A DNA stretch of 64,000 nucleotides from Hymenobacter jejuensis. Lineage in GTDB: Bacteria > Bacteroidota > Bacteroidia > Cytophagales > Hymenobacteraceae. A model generated the notes under the pieces. That model was not told where the DNA came from. It ran no database searches and saw only the letters and a list, made by a program, of their open reading frames with translations. Shown one piece after another: positions 1 to 7,800 of the stretch (position 1 is the stretch's first letter; the number at the start of each line of letters is the position of its first letter). Position numbers and translations under genes: made by a program. The stretch spans positions 5,022,001 through 5,086,000 of the forward strand of contig NZ_CP040896.1 of NCBI RefSeq assembly GCF_006337165.1, given 5' to 3'.

Positions 1-945
1 GCGCAGCAATAGCTCCTGGCGCTTGCGGGCGCCGTCGATGGTCGCCATCGTTACACCCGGCGGCAGGTGCTGGATGGTGAGCAAGCCCTGTAGTTTCAGC
101 CATTCGCCGAAACGATCAATCCAGGTGTCGGTGGGCAGGTTTTGCTGGCGCATACCGAAACCGTGGCCTCCCTTGGCGTAGACGTGCAACTCGGCCGGCT
201 TGCCCACCGCCAGCCAATCGCTATACAGCTGCACGCTTTGCGGCGCCAAGCCGAGTTGGTCGTCGCTGGCGGCAGCGGCAAAAAGCGGCGGCGCATCAGT
301 GGGTACCGGCTGCTTGGGCAGCGCGCCGAGGTAGGCGTATATGGGGGCCAGAAAATCGGGACGGTTGGCAGCCGTGTAGCTGTAGCCCACACCCGCGGCC
401 ACGGTACCGCCGGCCGAAAAGCCCATCAGCCCAATCTGATTGGGCAGTATTCCTAATTCTTGCGCGTGGCTGCGCACGTACTCCATTGCCTTTTTGCCGT
501 CGGCAATCGCCAGCGGCACCACCGGCGCGTTGATGGCGTCGAGCTTTTTGCGGTCGCTGAACAGGGCGAAGCTTTCCTTTACCGGGTCGTCGGTGAGGCT
601 GTGCACCAGGCGATACTTCAGCACGAAAGCGGCTACTCCTTTAGCTTGCAGCCACTTGGCCACATCGTTTCCCTCACTGTCGATGGATAGGGTATGAAAT
701 CCGCCACCGGGGCAGATGATGACGGCCGTGCCCGTGGCTTGGCTTGGGCTGGGCAAATAGGCCGTGAGCGTAGGCGAGGTCACGTTGTACACCACGCGGG
801 TATTGAACATGTTCTGCGTGTTTTCTTTCTCGGTCCAAGTCCAGGTTTCCGAGCCTGGCGCCTTGCCCGTATACAGCGGAATCACCTGTTGCGCCCGAGC
901 AGTAAAGGCGCAGAAAAGCAGCATGCCCAGCGAAAACTTCTTCAT
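1..945 (-). CDS. Alpha/beta-hydrolase esterase (acetylesterase/BD-FAE type), C-terminus cut by window edge
   Basis: The protein starts with a signal peptide (MKKFSLGMLLFCAFTARAQ), so it is exported. It reads as an alpha/beta hydrolase of the acetyl-xylan or plant-ester esterase type. Visible elements are an oxyanion-hole CPGGGF segment, a nucleophile elbow GFSAGG with Ser near residue 177, and a catalytic His near 261 in GGHGFGM. The reading frame is still open at base 1, so the last residues lie outside the window. It follows a GH43 enzyme by 64 bp on the same strand, which suggests removal of acetyl or aryl ester side groups from a plant glycan or glycoside. The exact ester substrate cannot be read from the sequence. 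Confidence 0.85.
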   Translation of the reverse strand, partial: MKKFSLGMLLFCAFTARAQQVIPLYTGKAPGSETWTWTEKENTQNMFNTRVVYNVTSPTLTAYLPSPSQATGTAVIICPGGGFHTLSIDSEGNDVAKWLQAKGVAAFVLKYRLVHSLTDDPVKESFALFSDRKKLDAINAPVVPLAIADGKKAMEYVRSHAQELGILPNQIGLMGFSAGGTVAAGVGYSYTAANRPDFLAPIYAYLGALPKQPVPTDAPPLFAAAASDDQLGLAPQSVQLYSDWLAVGKPAELHVYAKGGHGFGMRQQNLPTDTWIDRFGEWLKLQGLLTIQHLPPGVTMATIDGARKRQELLLR

Positions 946-1009
946 GTGGTGAAAAGGGTTTCTGTTTATTAAAAGCAATGGCGAACAGTCCGAAGGCCGG
1001 ACTGCCGGC

Positions 1010-2626
1010 CTACTTCGGCGCGTAATCAAACCAGTCAAACAGGGCGTCAGAGGGAGACTTTTTGCCCGCAGCCGAGGCGTACAGTCCCAGATAAACGCCC
1101 GTAAATCCTCCGGCCGTTTCAGAGCTTATCAAATAAGTATCGATCGTTGCGATCTGCTTAAAGCCTTGATTTCCTTGAGCATACGAAAAAGTATAAGCTG
1201 GCCGGGTTCCGGTTACGCGCAGTTGTACGGGCCCTGGTGCCAGCGTTACCTCCTTCTCCACATGGCGAATGCGGCCCAGCGTATAAGCCAGCACCAAGTG
1301 GCGCTGGCCGCCGGCTTGCCGAACGAAGAGGTCGTAGTGGTGGCGGTTGTTCATCAGCACCGTGAGTCCGGCTTCTTGCCCCGGCACTTGGGGCGTAAAG
1401 TCTAGGGCGGTGGTAGCCGTGAAATCGTAGTGCTGCTGGCGGCGCCCCACGAAAGTTGGCGAGCCCAAGGTGCTGTCTAGCGTGGTCGCGTTGCCCCGCA
1501 GGCGCAGGAAGCCTTTTTTATCGGTGAGAGAATAGGCTGTCGGGTCGGGATTGCGCAGGAAGTTCCAGGCCCAGCCGAGCTTGCCGGCGTTGAAGTCGTC
1601 GCGCACCGGGGCCGCCGGAAACGCATGTTGCGGCAAAGTCGGCACCTTCATGTCCTCGGCTAGCGTACCGTTGCCGTTGACCACCGGCCACTCGCCGGCC
1701 GGCCAGCTGACCGGAACTAAGTACGTTTCGCGGCCCAGAATATGGTGATTGCTACGGGGCCCGATCACGCGGAATCCCAACGCGACCATCCACCAAGAGT
1801 TGTCCGGCGCTTGCACCAGATCGGGGTGGCCGACGCCCTGAATGGGGTTGTCTTGGGCGCTGACCTGGGCATGAGTCAGAATGGGATTGGCGGGGTTGCT
1901 GAGGTAAGGCCCCGCAACGGCCTTGCTGCGCGCAATGGTCACTTTGTGGCCGTATTCGGTCCCTCCTTCGGCAATCAGCAGGTAGTACCAGCCGTCTTTC
2001 TTGTACAGGTGCGGCCCTTCGGGGTAGCGACCGCCGGTACCGGGCCAGATGCCGGTTTGCTGGGTCAGGAGCTTGCCGGTAGTCACGTCAATTTCAGCCA
2101 GTTGAATACTGGGCACGCCGGCTTGACGACCCGTTGTTGTCAGATATACTTTGCCATTGTCGTCAAAAAACAGGGACGGATCGATGATAAAAGGACCGCC
2201 TTCGGCATTGGTTTGAATCCAGATGGGGTCGGACCACGGACCGGCCGGGTTTTTGGCCGTCACAAGGAAGTTCCACCCGCCCATGACGTTGGTCGTGATC
2301 ACGTAGAAAGTCCCGTTGTGATACCGGATGGTCGGCGCAAAGATGCCCAGCGAAGCTTCAGCTTTTGCCAGCGGCAACTGCGCCGGGCGGCTGAGCACGC
2401 ACCCGATTTGCTCCCAATTCACCAGATCGGTGCTATGAAAAATGGGCACCCCCGGAAAGTACTCGAAGCTGCTGTTTACCAGGTAGAAATCGGCCCCCAC
2501 CCGGCACACACTAGGGTCCGGGTAAAAGCCGGGCAACACCGGATTGTGGTACCCCGTGCCAGGCTGCGCCAACGCACCTCCGGCCACCCCCAGGCAAAAC
2601 AGAAGCGCAACGAGGTGCTTTCTCAT
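1010..2626 (-). CDS. Glycoside hydrolase family 43 beta-xylosidase/arabinofuranosidase
   Basis: This 538-residue protein has a signal peptide and then the typical GH43 five-bladed propeller start, NPVLPGFYPDPSVCRVGADF, whose first Asp is the likely catalytic base. A FIIDPSLFFDDNGKVYL segment and a PEGPHLYKK segment (acid Glu) follow. The C-terminal 200 residues resemble the concanavalin-like beta-sandwich of GH43 beta-xylosidases. It would release xylose or arabinose from oligosaccharides in the periplasm or outside the cell. It lies downstream of a TonB-dependent receptor and upstream of an esterase. Xylosidase and arabinofuranosidase activities cannot be separated from sequence alone. Confidence 0.88.
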   Translation of the reverse strand: MRKHLVALLFCLGVAGGALAQPGTGYHNPVLPGFYPDPSVCRVGADFYLVNSSFEYFPGVPIFHSTDLVNWEQIGCVLSRPAQLPLAKAEASLGIFAPTIRYHNGTFYVITTNVMGGWNFLVTAKNPAGPWSDPIWIQTNAEGGPFIIDPSLFFDDNGKVYLTTTGRQAGVPSIQLAEIDVTTGKLLTQQTGIWPGTGGRYPEGPHLYKKDGWYYLLIAEGGTEYGHKVTIARSKAVAGPYLSNPANPILTHAQVSAQDNPIQGVGHPDLVQAPDNSWWMVALGFRVIGPRSNHHILGRETYLVPVSWPAGEWPVVNGNGTLAEDMKVPTLPQHAFPAAPVRDDFNAGKLGWAWNFLRNPDPTAYSLTDKKGFLRLRGNATTLDSTLGSPTFVGRRQQHYDFTATTALDFTPQVPGQEAGLTVLMNNRHHYDLFVRQAGGQRHLVLAYTLGRIRHVEKEVTLAPGPVQLRVTGTRPAYTFSYAQGNQGFKQIATIDTYLISSETAGGFTGVYLGLYASAAGKKSPSDALFDWFDYAPK

Positions 2627-2648
2627 GCAAAGCGAATGTCTTTATTGT

Positions 2649-2679
2649 ACATAAGTCTTTTACTATCAAGTACTTATGT
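2649..2679. repeat. Junction palindrome (divergent copy) upstream of GH43
   Basis: Outer arms ACATAAGT and ACTTATGT are perfect, and the inner part ends in ATCAAGTACTTAT, as in the other copies of the family. It lies 22 bp upstream of the GH43 start. The left inner arm is degenerate. Confidence 0.5.
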
Positions 2680-2711
2680 AAATATCTAATCAACAGGCCC
2701 ATTAACGGCAA

Positions 2712-2760
2712 TGCTCCTCTCTTTCCGCCATGCCATGGAAGCACGCGCAAGAGAGGAGCA
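2712..2760 (-). terminator. Intercistronic hairpin after the TonB receptor gene
   Basis: Perfect 12-bp arms TGCTCCTCTCTT (2712-2723) and AAGAGAGGAGCA (2749-2760) surround a 25-nt loop, 13 bp past the receptor stop codon. There is no T-run after it on the minus strand. It could act as a partial terminator or an mRNA stabiliser that lowers GH43 expression relative to the receptor. Confidence 0.45.
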
Positions 2761-2773
2761 GTACCGCAGGCTC

Positions 2774-5665
2774 TTAAAACTTGTAAACGGCCGACAGGAA
2801 GTAAGCGCGGGGCATTGAGCCTTGGGTGGCGTATACTGCGTTGGGGTTGGCCTGCACGTACTGGGGCGTAAAGGCTTGGCGGTCGAGCGCGGCCGGGAAG
2901 CCGCCGGGGCCTACCCAGCCCAGCACGCCGTAGGTGTTGAAAATGTTGTTGACGTTGCCCTGAAGGCGAAAATGAGCGTTCACATCGTAGGCTACTGTGG
3001 CATCAAACTGGCTGAAGCCGGGCAGCTTGAAGGCGTTGCTCACGTTGGCTTGGCGGTCGCCGAGGTAAAACCAGTTCACCTGAGCCAGGAATTTGCCCAG
3101 CGTGTAGGTGGGGGCAGCGCTCAGCATGAGCTTGGCATTGTTGTCGGTTTCGTTGCCCGAGTAGCTTACCAGCACATCGTCCTGGGGGCCGGGGCCGTTC
3201 GATATCCAGCTGCTGATTTTGGTGGCTTCCGAGGTCTGCACGGTGGCCGTGGCCCGCACCGACAGGTTGGTGGTCAGGGCGTAGTTGGCCTCCGCTTCCA
3301 CACCGTAGGTCTTGTAGCGGGCAAACTGTACGGGAGGCGTGTAAGTGGTGTTGTCGGCGTTGGTGAAGGTTTGCACCGTCGCTACGTTGCTCAACTGGCT
3401 GTAGAAGGGCGTGAGGGCGCCGCTCAGCTTGGCGGTGTTTACCTTGAAGCCGAACTCTAACTGCTCGGTTTTTTGCGAGAAGGCGTTCGGGTTATCCCGC
3501 AAAAACGGCGTATTCAATGCAAAGAAATACGTCAGGTCCGGCGACTTACGGCCGTTGGAGTAGCGACCATACAAGGCGTAGTGTTCGCTGAAAGCATAGT
3601 TGAGGGCCGCCGTATACGAGAACGTTTTGAAGGTCTGGTCGAAGTTCAACGGGCTGCCGTCGGTGCCGCCGCCGTTGTCGTACAGCGTCAGGGGGTTGCC
3701 GTCGCGGCCGCCGTAGGTGGGGTCATTCCGGAGCGGGTTGGCCACGGGCTGCACGTTGTAGCCGGTGTGGTGGGTGTGCTCGTAACGCAGGCCGTAGTCG
3801 AAGTTCAGCTTGGGCGTCAGCTTCCAGCTGTGGCCAAAGAAGAGGGCAATCTGCTCTTGGCGGCCGTGGTTGTGGTTGATGCCATCACGGCCCACGTCCA
3901 CGATGCCGTTGGGGTCGGTCACCTGGTAAGTTTTGCCGTCGAAGCCCGTCAGCGTGATGTTGGTGAGGTGGGGCTGGTTCTGAATGGTGCCAAACCCGAT
4001 GCCGGCGTCGGTGGCCCCGCCCACACGATCAACCAAGGTATTGGCGTAGAAGCCTCCCAGAGTAAAGCTCATGTTGTCGAGCTTCTTAGTGAGGTCAAAA
4101 CGATTGAGCACGTTCTGAATGTGCGTGTCCTGATAGAACATGGGCAGGAAAAACAGCGAGTTAGGCTGCACGTTGGCCCCGGGGAAGTTGTTGTTGGCCC
4201 CCGGCGTGAAGTTGAAGCCCGCAAACTGTCCGTTGATGATGTTAGGCGACTGTGTAACCGTGCCCAGCACCTGCCCGTTGGTCTGGTCGGTGAAGGTGTA
4301 GGTACCAAACCGCCCCAGCAGGTGCGGAATAGCGTAAAACAGCAAGCCCGTGGTTGAAATCGGGGTTACCACCGACGGCGTGTTCACCGTGGTTGCCTGG
4401 TTAGAATACCGGAAGTTGTTGGTCAGTGTCAGGTCGTGGCCCAAGTCCTGAGTCCAGAGCAGCCCGATGCTGCGGTCCCGGTTGTAGATTTTATCGGTGG
4501 TGTTGAACGTGCGTGTTTCCCCGCTATTGATGGGAAAAGGCACTGAGATATTGGGTAGGTAATACGAGTCGGTGGCCGAAAGGCCCGACAGGATTTTGGG
4601 GTCCGAGAAGCTCTGCGACGGAATAAACTCCGCCACCGCGTTGTGGTCGAGCAGCAGCTTGCCGTACAGCTTCAAAGAGCCGGTGGCGTAGTTCTTCACA
4701 ATGTTGCCCCTCGCCTGGCCGCCGTTGTTCATCTGGTAGCCGGGGTAACGGGCGCCCTGCGAGGTGCGGTAAAAACCGCCGATGCTGTAAGTCAGGTCTT
4801 TGGCCGCATTTAGCGAGCCGCTCAGATTGGCGTCGGCGCGGTAATAAGGGTTTTTGCCGTTTCCTTCCAAGCCAAATTTGGTGCGTATTTCCGCCTCCGT
4901 TTTCTGACCGCCGGTTTTCGAAACGTAGTTGAAGATTCCTCCCGGCGAGTTAGTGCCCAGAATAGAAGCGGTGCCGCCCCGCACCGCCTCCAGGCGGGCC
5001 ACGGTCACGTCGGCGCGCAGGTAATTGTCTACGCCCAAGTTCACGTTGGTTACCGGCAGCCCGTCTTCTTGCAACGACACGTAGTAGTACCCGTTGGCAT
5101 TGTCAATCGAGCCCGCCGAAATGCCGCGCGTGTATACGGTGTTGTTGATCTCGCCGCGCGCTTGGTTCACGTACACGCCCGGCACGGTTTTGAGCAAATC
5201 GGCGGCGCTGGTAGGTGCCAGCAGCTGCATTTGCTTAGCGTTGAGGGTCGAAATGGCGACCGACGATTCCATCTTGGTGCGTTGGTCGAACACGCCCGTC
5301 ACCACCACTTCATCCAGCGACTTGCTGTCGTCGGTCATGCTGATGGTCAGGTTGTCACCCTGTTTATCCAAAGGCACCAGCACCTCTTTCGTCGCATAAC
5401 CCACGAAAGAAACCGTGAGGCTAACGTTTCCGGGCGCGATGCCTTTGAGGGTAAAAGCACCAGTCGCATCCGTGGAAGTACCGTTACTGGTGCCCTTCAC
5501 CACTACGGTCGCTCCAGGTAGCCCGGTGCCTTTGCTGTCCGTCACCCGCCCCGTAAGATCGCCAGTGCTCTGCGCCAGAGCTTGCCCGGCCATTAATGCC
5601 AGCAGAAAAAACAGCAGCAATCGGGTCATAAGCCGAGGTTGTGGCCGAGTAAAACCTGTGTTCAT
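2774..5665 (-). CDS. TonB-dependent receptor with CarboxypepD_reg-like domain
   Basis: The 963-residue outer-membrane protein has a signal peptide ending in GQALAQ, a carboxypeptidase-regulatory-like domain (about 33-120, with GRVTDSKGTGLPGATVVVKG), a plug domain (about 125-250) and a long beta-barrel. The C-terminus is aromatic (YFLSAVYKF), as expected for BamA-dependent folding. It would move a substrate across the outer membrane with TonB energy. No SusD gene lies beside it, so it resembles the FecA/siderophore-like group more than a SusC. Its promoter shares a multipart block with the GH1/aromatic operon promoter, so the cargo is probably the glycoside broken down by that operon. Confidence 0.9.
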   Translation of the reverse strand: MNTGFTRPQPRLMTRLLLFFLLALMAGQALAQSTGDLTGRVTDSKGTGLPGATVVVKGTSNGTSTDATGAFTLKGIAPGNVSLTVSFVGYATKEVLVPLDKQGDNLTISMTDDSKSLDEVVVTGVFDQRTKMESSVAISTLNAKQMQLLAPTSAADLLKTVPGVYVNQARGEINNTVYTRGISAGSIDNANGYYYVSLQEDGLPVTNVNLGVDNYLRADVTVARLEAVRGGTASILGTNSPGGIFNYVSKTGGQKTEAEIRTKFGLEGNGKNPYYRADANLSGSLNAAKDLTYSIGGFYRTSQGARYPGYQMNNGGQARGNIVKNYATGSLKLYGKLLLDHNAVAEFIPSQSFSDPKILSGLSATDSYYLPNISVPFPINSGETRTFNTTDKIYNRDRSIGLLWTQDLGHDLTLTNNFRYSNQATTVNTPSVVTPISTTGLLFYAIPHLLGRFGTYTFTDQTNGQVLGTVTQSPNIINGQFAGFNFTPGANNNFPGANVQPNSLFFLPMFYQDTHIQNVLNRFDLTKKLDNMSFTLGGFYANTLVDRVGGATDAGIGFGTIQNQPHLTNITLTGFDGKTYQVTDPNGIVDVGRDGINHNHGRQEQIALFFGHSWKLTPKLNFDYGLRYEHTHHTGYNVQPVANPLRNDPTYGGRDGNPLTLYDNGGGTDGSPLNFDQTFKTFSYTAALNYAFSEHYALYGRYSNGRKSPDLTYFFALNTPFLRDNPNAFSQKTEQLEFGFKVNTAKLSGALTPFYSQLSNVATVQTFTNADNTTYTPPVQFARYKTYGVEAEANYALTTNLSVRATATVQTSEATKISSWISNGPGPQDDVLVSYSGNETDNNAKLMLSAAPTYTLGKFLAQVNWFYLGDRQANVSNAFKLPGFSQFDATVAYDVNAHFRLQGNVNNIFNTYGVLGWVGPGGFPAALDRQAFTPQYVQANPNAVYATQGSMPRAYFLSAVYKF

Positions 5666-5812
5666 GATTGAAAAGATGAAGGTGTGAAACGCGAATGCGG
5701 CAGAAAGAAGCTCCCGTCACTTGGCCAGTTGGCAGGCAACCGCTACATGACGGAGAAGCCCGGAAGAACTTGACGGCAAGGGCCTACCAAAAAATAGAAA
5801 AGCACTTGGTTA

Positions 5813-5926
5813 GTGAGTAATAACTCACCGTATTGAATTGAACAAATGTATGCTCATACCTACCGGATCATTATGTATATTCCGGCATTTGTTGTGCATA
5901 TTCAATCCAATTGGCAAATTCAATCC
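5813..5926 (-). promoter_or_regulatory. Receptor promoter with regulatory block shared with the GH1 operon
   Basis: Read on the minus strand, two GGATTGAAT boxes (5918-5926 and 5900-5908) are followed after 13 nt by GCCGGAAT (5879-5886). After 28 nt comes a Bacteroidota -7 box TACATTTG (5843-5850), and after 14 nt a palindrome GTGAGT-AATA-ACTCAC (5813-5828). The same elements with the same spacing occur at 7167-7262. The upstream boxes are plausible AraC-protein sites, and the palindrome would lie in the early transcribed leader. The rest of the 500-bp gap 5666-6165 holds the 147-nt leader and the divergent AraC promoter region. I see no gene in it. Confidence 0.65.
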
Positions 5927-6124
5927 GAAATGCGCCCCATTTTCCCCTCCCTTTGCACTTAGTTCCCTTATTTTTTGACTCATCTCAGATAGAAATGAAG
6001 CTAGACCAATGACTACCCGCGTCAGCACCTGATCTTGGTCTTCAATGCTTGCACCACTTTCACAGCATTGACTCAGACTGCTAAGACGCATTTATACTGG
6101 TGGCTGAACAAAGTCAATATATAC

Positions 6125-6149
6125 AAGCACTTGATTATCAAATATTTAT
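6125..6149. repeat. Junction palindrome upstream of the AraC gene
   Basis: The core TTGATTATCAA (6131-6141) is a perfect inverted repeat, with outer arms AAGCAC and ATATTT. It ends 16 bp before the start codon. Confidence 0.65.
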
Positions 6150-6165
6150 ATAAACACCTTGCTTT

Positions 6166-7068
6166 ATGCAATCGAAATCGATTCCGCTGTTTAATCCTGC
6201 CGACCTGGGCCGGCACCACTTTGAAACCTGGGACGAGTGGCAGTTCACGGCCCTCAACGACGTATTTCATATCAATCGGCTCGAAACGCACCTGGAGCAC
6301 ATTCCTTTTCCCCTCGCCCCTCACCGCAAAACGGTTCACGATTTCATTTTTCTTACGCAGGGCCGGACGCGGCGCAGCAAGGGCCTGAATGAGTATGATT
6401 TGGGCAAAAACACCTTTTTCTTTCTGCCAGCCACTCAAATCACCACCCACGAGTTTATGAGCCCGGACAGCACGGGCTTTTTCTGCCACTTCGATTTGGA
6501 CCTACTCACCAAGTCGTTTGTGCAGCCCGAAGTGATTGCGGAAATTCCTTTTCTGCGCTTCACCGGCAACCCCCTCGTGCATGTGCCAGAGGCCGTAATG
6601 CCTAGAGCCCTGCACCTTATGCAGCAGATGGAAGAAGAACTCAATGCCGGCCGGCCCGACGTACTCGACTTGGCCCGCGTATACTTGCTGACGCTATTTT
6701 TTGAGTTGAAGCGCTATGCGGACCCCAGTGAGAAAACCGGCCCCAACGCCGCGGCCCGCATCACCCAGCAATACAAGAATGCTCTGATGCAGCACATCTA
6801 TGAAAAGCACAATGTATCTGCCTACGCGGAGCTGCTGGCTGTATCGCCCAACCACCTCAACAAGTGCGTGAAGGCCACTACGGGCCGCTCTGCGCAGGAT
6901 ACTCTCGACGACATGGTTCTGCTGGAAGCCAAGGCGCTACTGAAACAATCAGAACTGAGCATCAGCGAGATAGCCTTCAAGTTGGGCAAAGAAGACCACA
7001 GCAATTTTAGCCGCTTTTTCAAGGCCAAAACCCAAACGACCCCCAAAGAATATAAGCTCTCGAAGTAA
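6166..7068 (+). CDS. AraC-family transcriptional regulator
   Basis: The 300-residue protein has an N-terminal cupin-like sensing domain (about 20-180, with FLTQGRTRRSKG and FFLPATQITTHEF) and a C-terminal AraC double helix-turn-helix (about 200-300). The second HTH carries ISEIAFKLGKEDHSNFSRFF and ends in TTPKEYK, the AraC signature. It lies between two promoters that share an identical multipart block, one driving the TonB receptor and the other the membrane protein/GH1/aromatic operon. It is therefore the obvious candidate activator of both. The ligand is unknown; a phenolic glycoside or aglycone is an inference from context. Confidence 0.92.
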   Translation: MQSKSIPLFNPADLGRHHFETWDEWQFTALNDVFHINRLETHLEHIPFPLAPHRKTVHDFIFLTQGRTRRSKGLNEYDLGKNTFFFLPATQITTHEFMSPDSTGFFCHFDLDLLTKSFVQPEVIAEIPFLRFTGNPLVHVPEAVMPRALHLMQQMEEELNAGRPDVLDLARVYLLTLFFELKRYADPSEKTGPNAAARITQQYKNALMQHIYEKHNVSAYAELLAVSPNHLNKCVKATTGRSAQDTLDDMVLLEAKALLKQSELSISEIAFKLGKEDHSNFSRFFKAKTQTTPKEYKLSK

Positions 7069-7166
7069 GATACACTTACCCATGAGCCTCTTGTAGCTCA
7101 CTGAGCCACCGGCTTCGGTCGTGTTCTGCTCACCCCGACGGCTGGAAAACCTAGCATATACGGTCG

Positions 7167-7262
7167 GGATTGAATTTACATAGTAAAAGCCGGAATCTGC
7201 ATAGCCCTTCGGAGAATAAGGACATACTTTTGTTTTGTCGGCATATGTGAGTTAACACTCAC
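7167..7262 (+). promoter_or_regulatory. GH1/aromatic operon promoter with shared regulatory block
   Basis: GGATTGAAT (7167-7175), 13 nt, GCCGGAAT (7189-7196), 28 nt, the -7 box TACTTTTG (7225-7232), 14 nt, then the palindrome GTGAGT-TAAC-ACTCAC (7247-7262). Every spacing equals that in the receptor promoter at 5813-5908. The first gene starts 67 bp after the palindrome. Confidence 0.65.
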
Positions 7263-7329
7263 TTACCAACTACAAAGTGTTCCTGCACTGGCACGCACGA
7301 GCAGTGCGACGGCCTAAATTCTTCCGCCA

Positions 7330-7797
7330 ATGCAAGCTTTCCGAAAGCGCAATGCGCGTACCGCAACGCTGGCCAATCTGGTCATCAATGCCGTGATTCC
7401 TTTTTTCATTTTGTTGCCGGTGTCGGCCATCAATGTAAAAGGGGGCGCGCCCAACTTGCTGACGCTTTTGTTGCCGGCCGTGTTCATTTCGGCGCTCGCT
7501 ACTACCATTGCCACATTTGCCACGTTGCCGGGCCGACCAAGTGGCTTGGGCTGGTTGCCGGCTGCCGTGCTAAACGGCGTGGGCATCGGGCTACTGTTTG
7601 CGGTGCCGGTACTAGTGGCCTTGCTAGTGATGCAATTTCTAATAAGCGATAACCACCTGATTAGCAAACCTATAGCCTTGCTAATGTCGGCCATTACGGG
7701 AGCCGGCGTTGGGTATCTGGCCTCATTCGTGGCCTTGCGGCGGGCGCTAAAGCTTCATAATTCCTCACTGAACGATGCGGCTTCGGCCAGCCTGTAG
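7330..7797 (+). CDS. Small integral membrane protein of unknown function
   Basis: A 155-residue protein with about four hydrophobic segments (roughly 13-35, 42-65, 75-102 and 112-138) separated by short polar loops, with a basic N-terminus (MQAFRKRNAR). The two halves look similar in layout (two segments each), a little like DUF2798-type membrane proteins, but I cannot assign a family. It is the first gene of the operon behind the shared promoter and ends 3 bp before the GH1 gene. A role in uptake or export linked to the glycoside is possible but unproven. Confidence 0.65.
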   Translation: MQAFRKRNARTATLANLVINAVIPFFILLPVSAINVKGGAPNLLTLLLPAVFISALATTIATFATLPGRPSGLGWLPAAVLNGVGIGLLFAVPVLVALLVMQFLISDNHLISKPIALLMSAITGAGVGYLASFVALRRALKLHNSSLNDAASASL

Positions 7798-7800
7798 CTT

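Noticed and set aside
5813..7262. The GTGAGT-N4-ACTCAC copies as ends of an insertion sequence around the AraC gene
   Set aside because: The conserved block extends over promoter boxes at fixed spacing and points outward as two promoters. No transposase is present.
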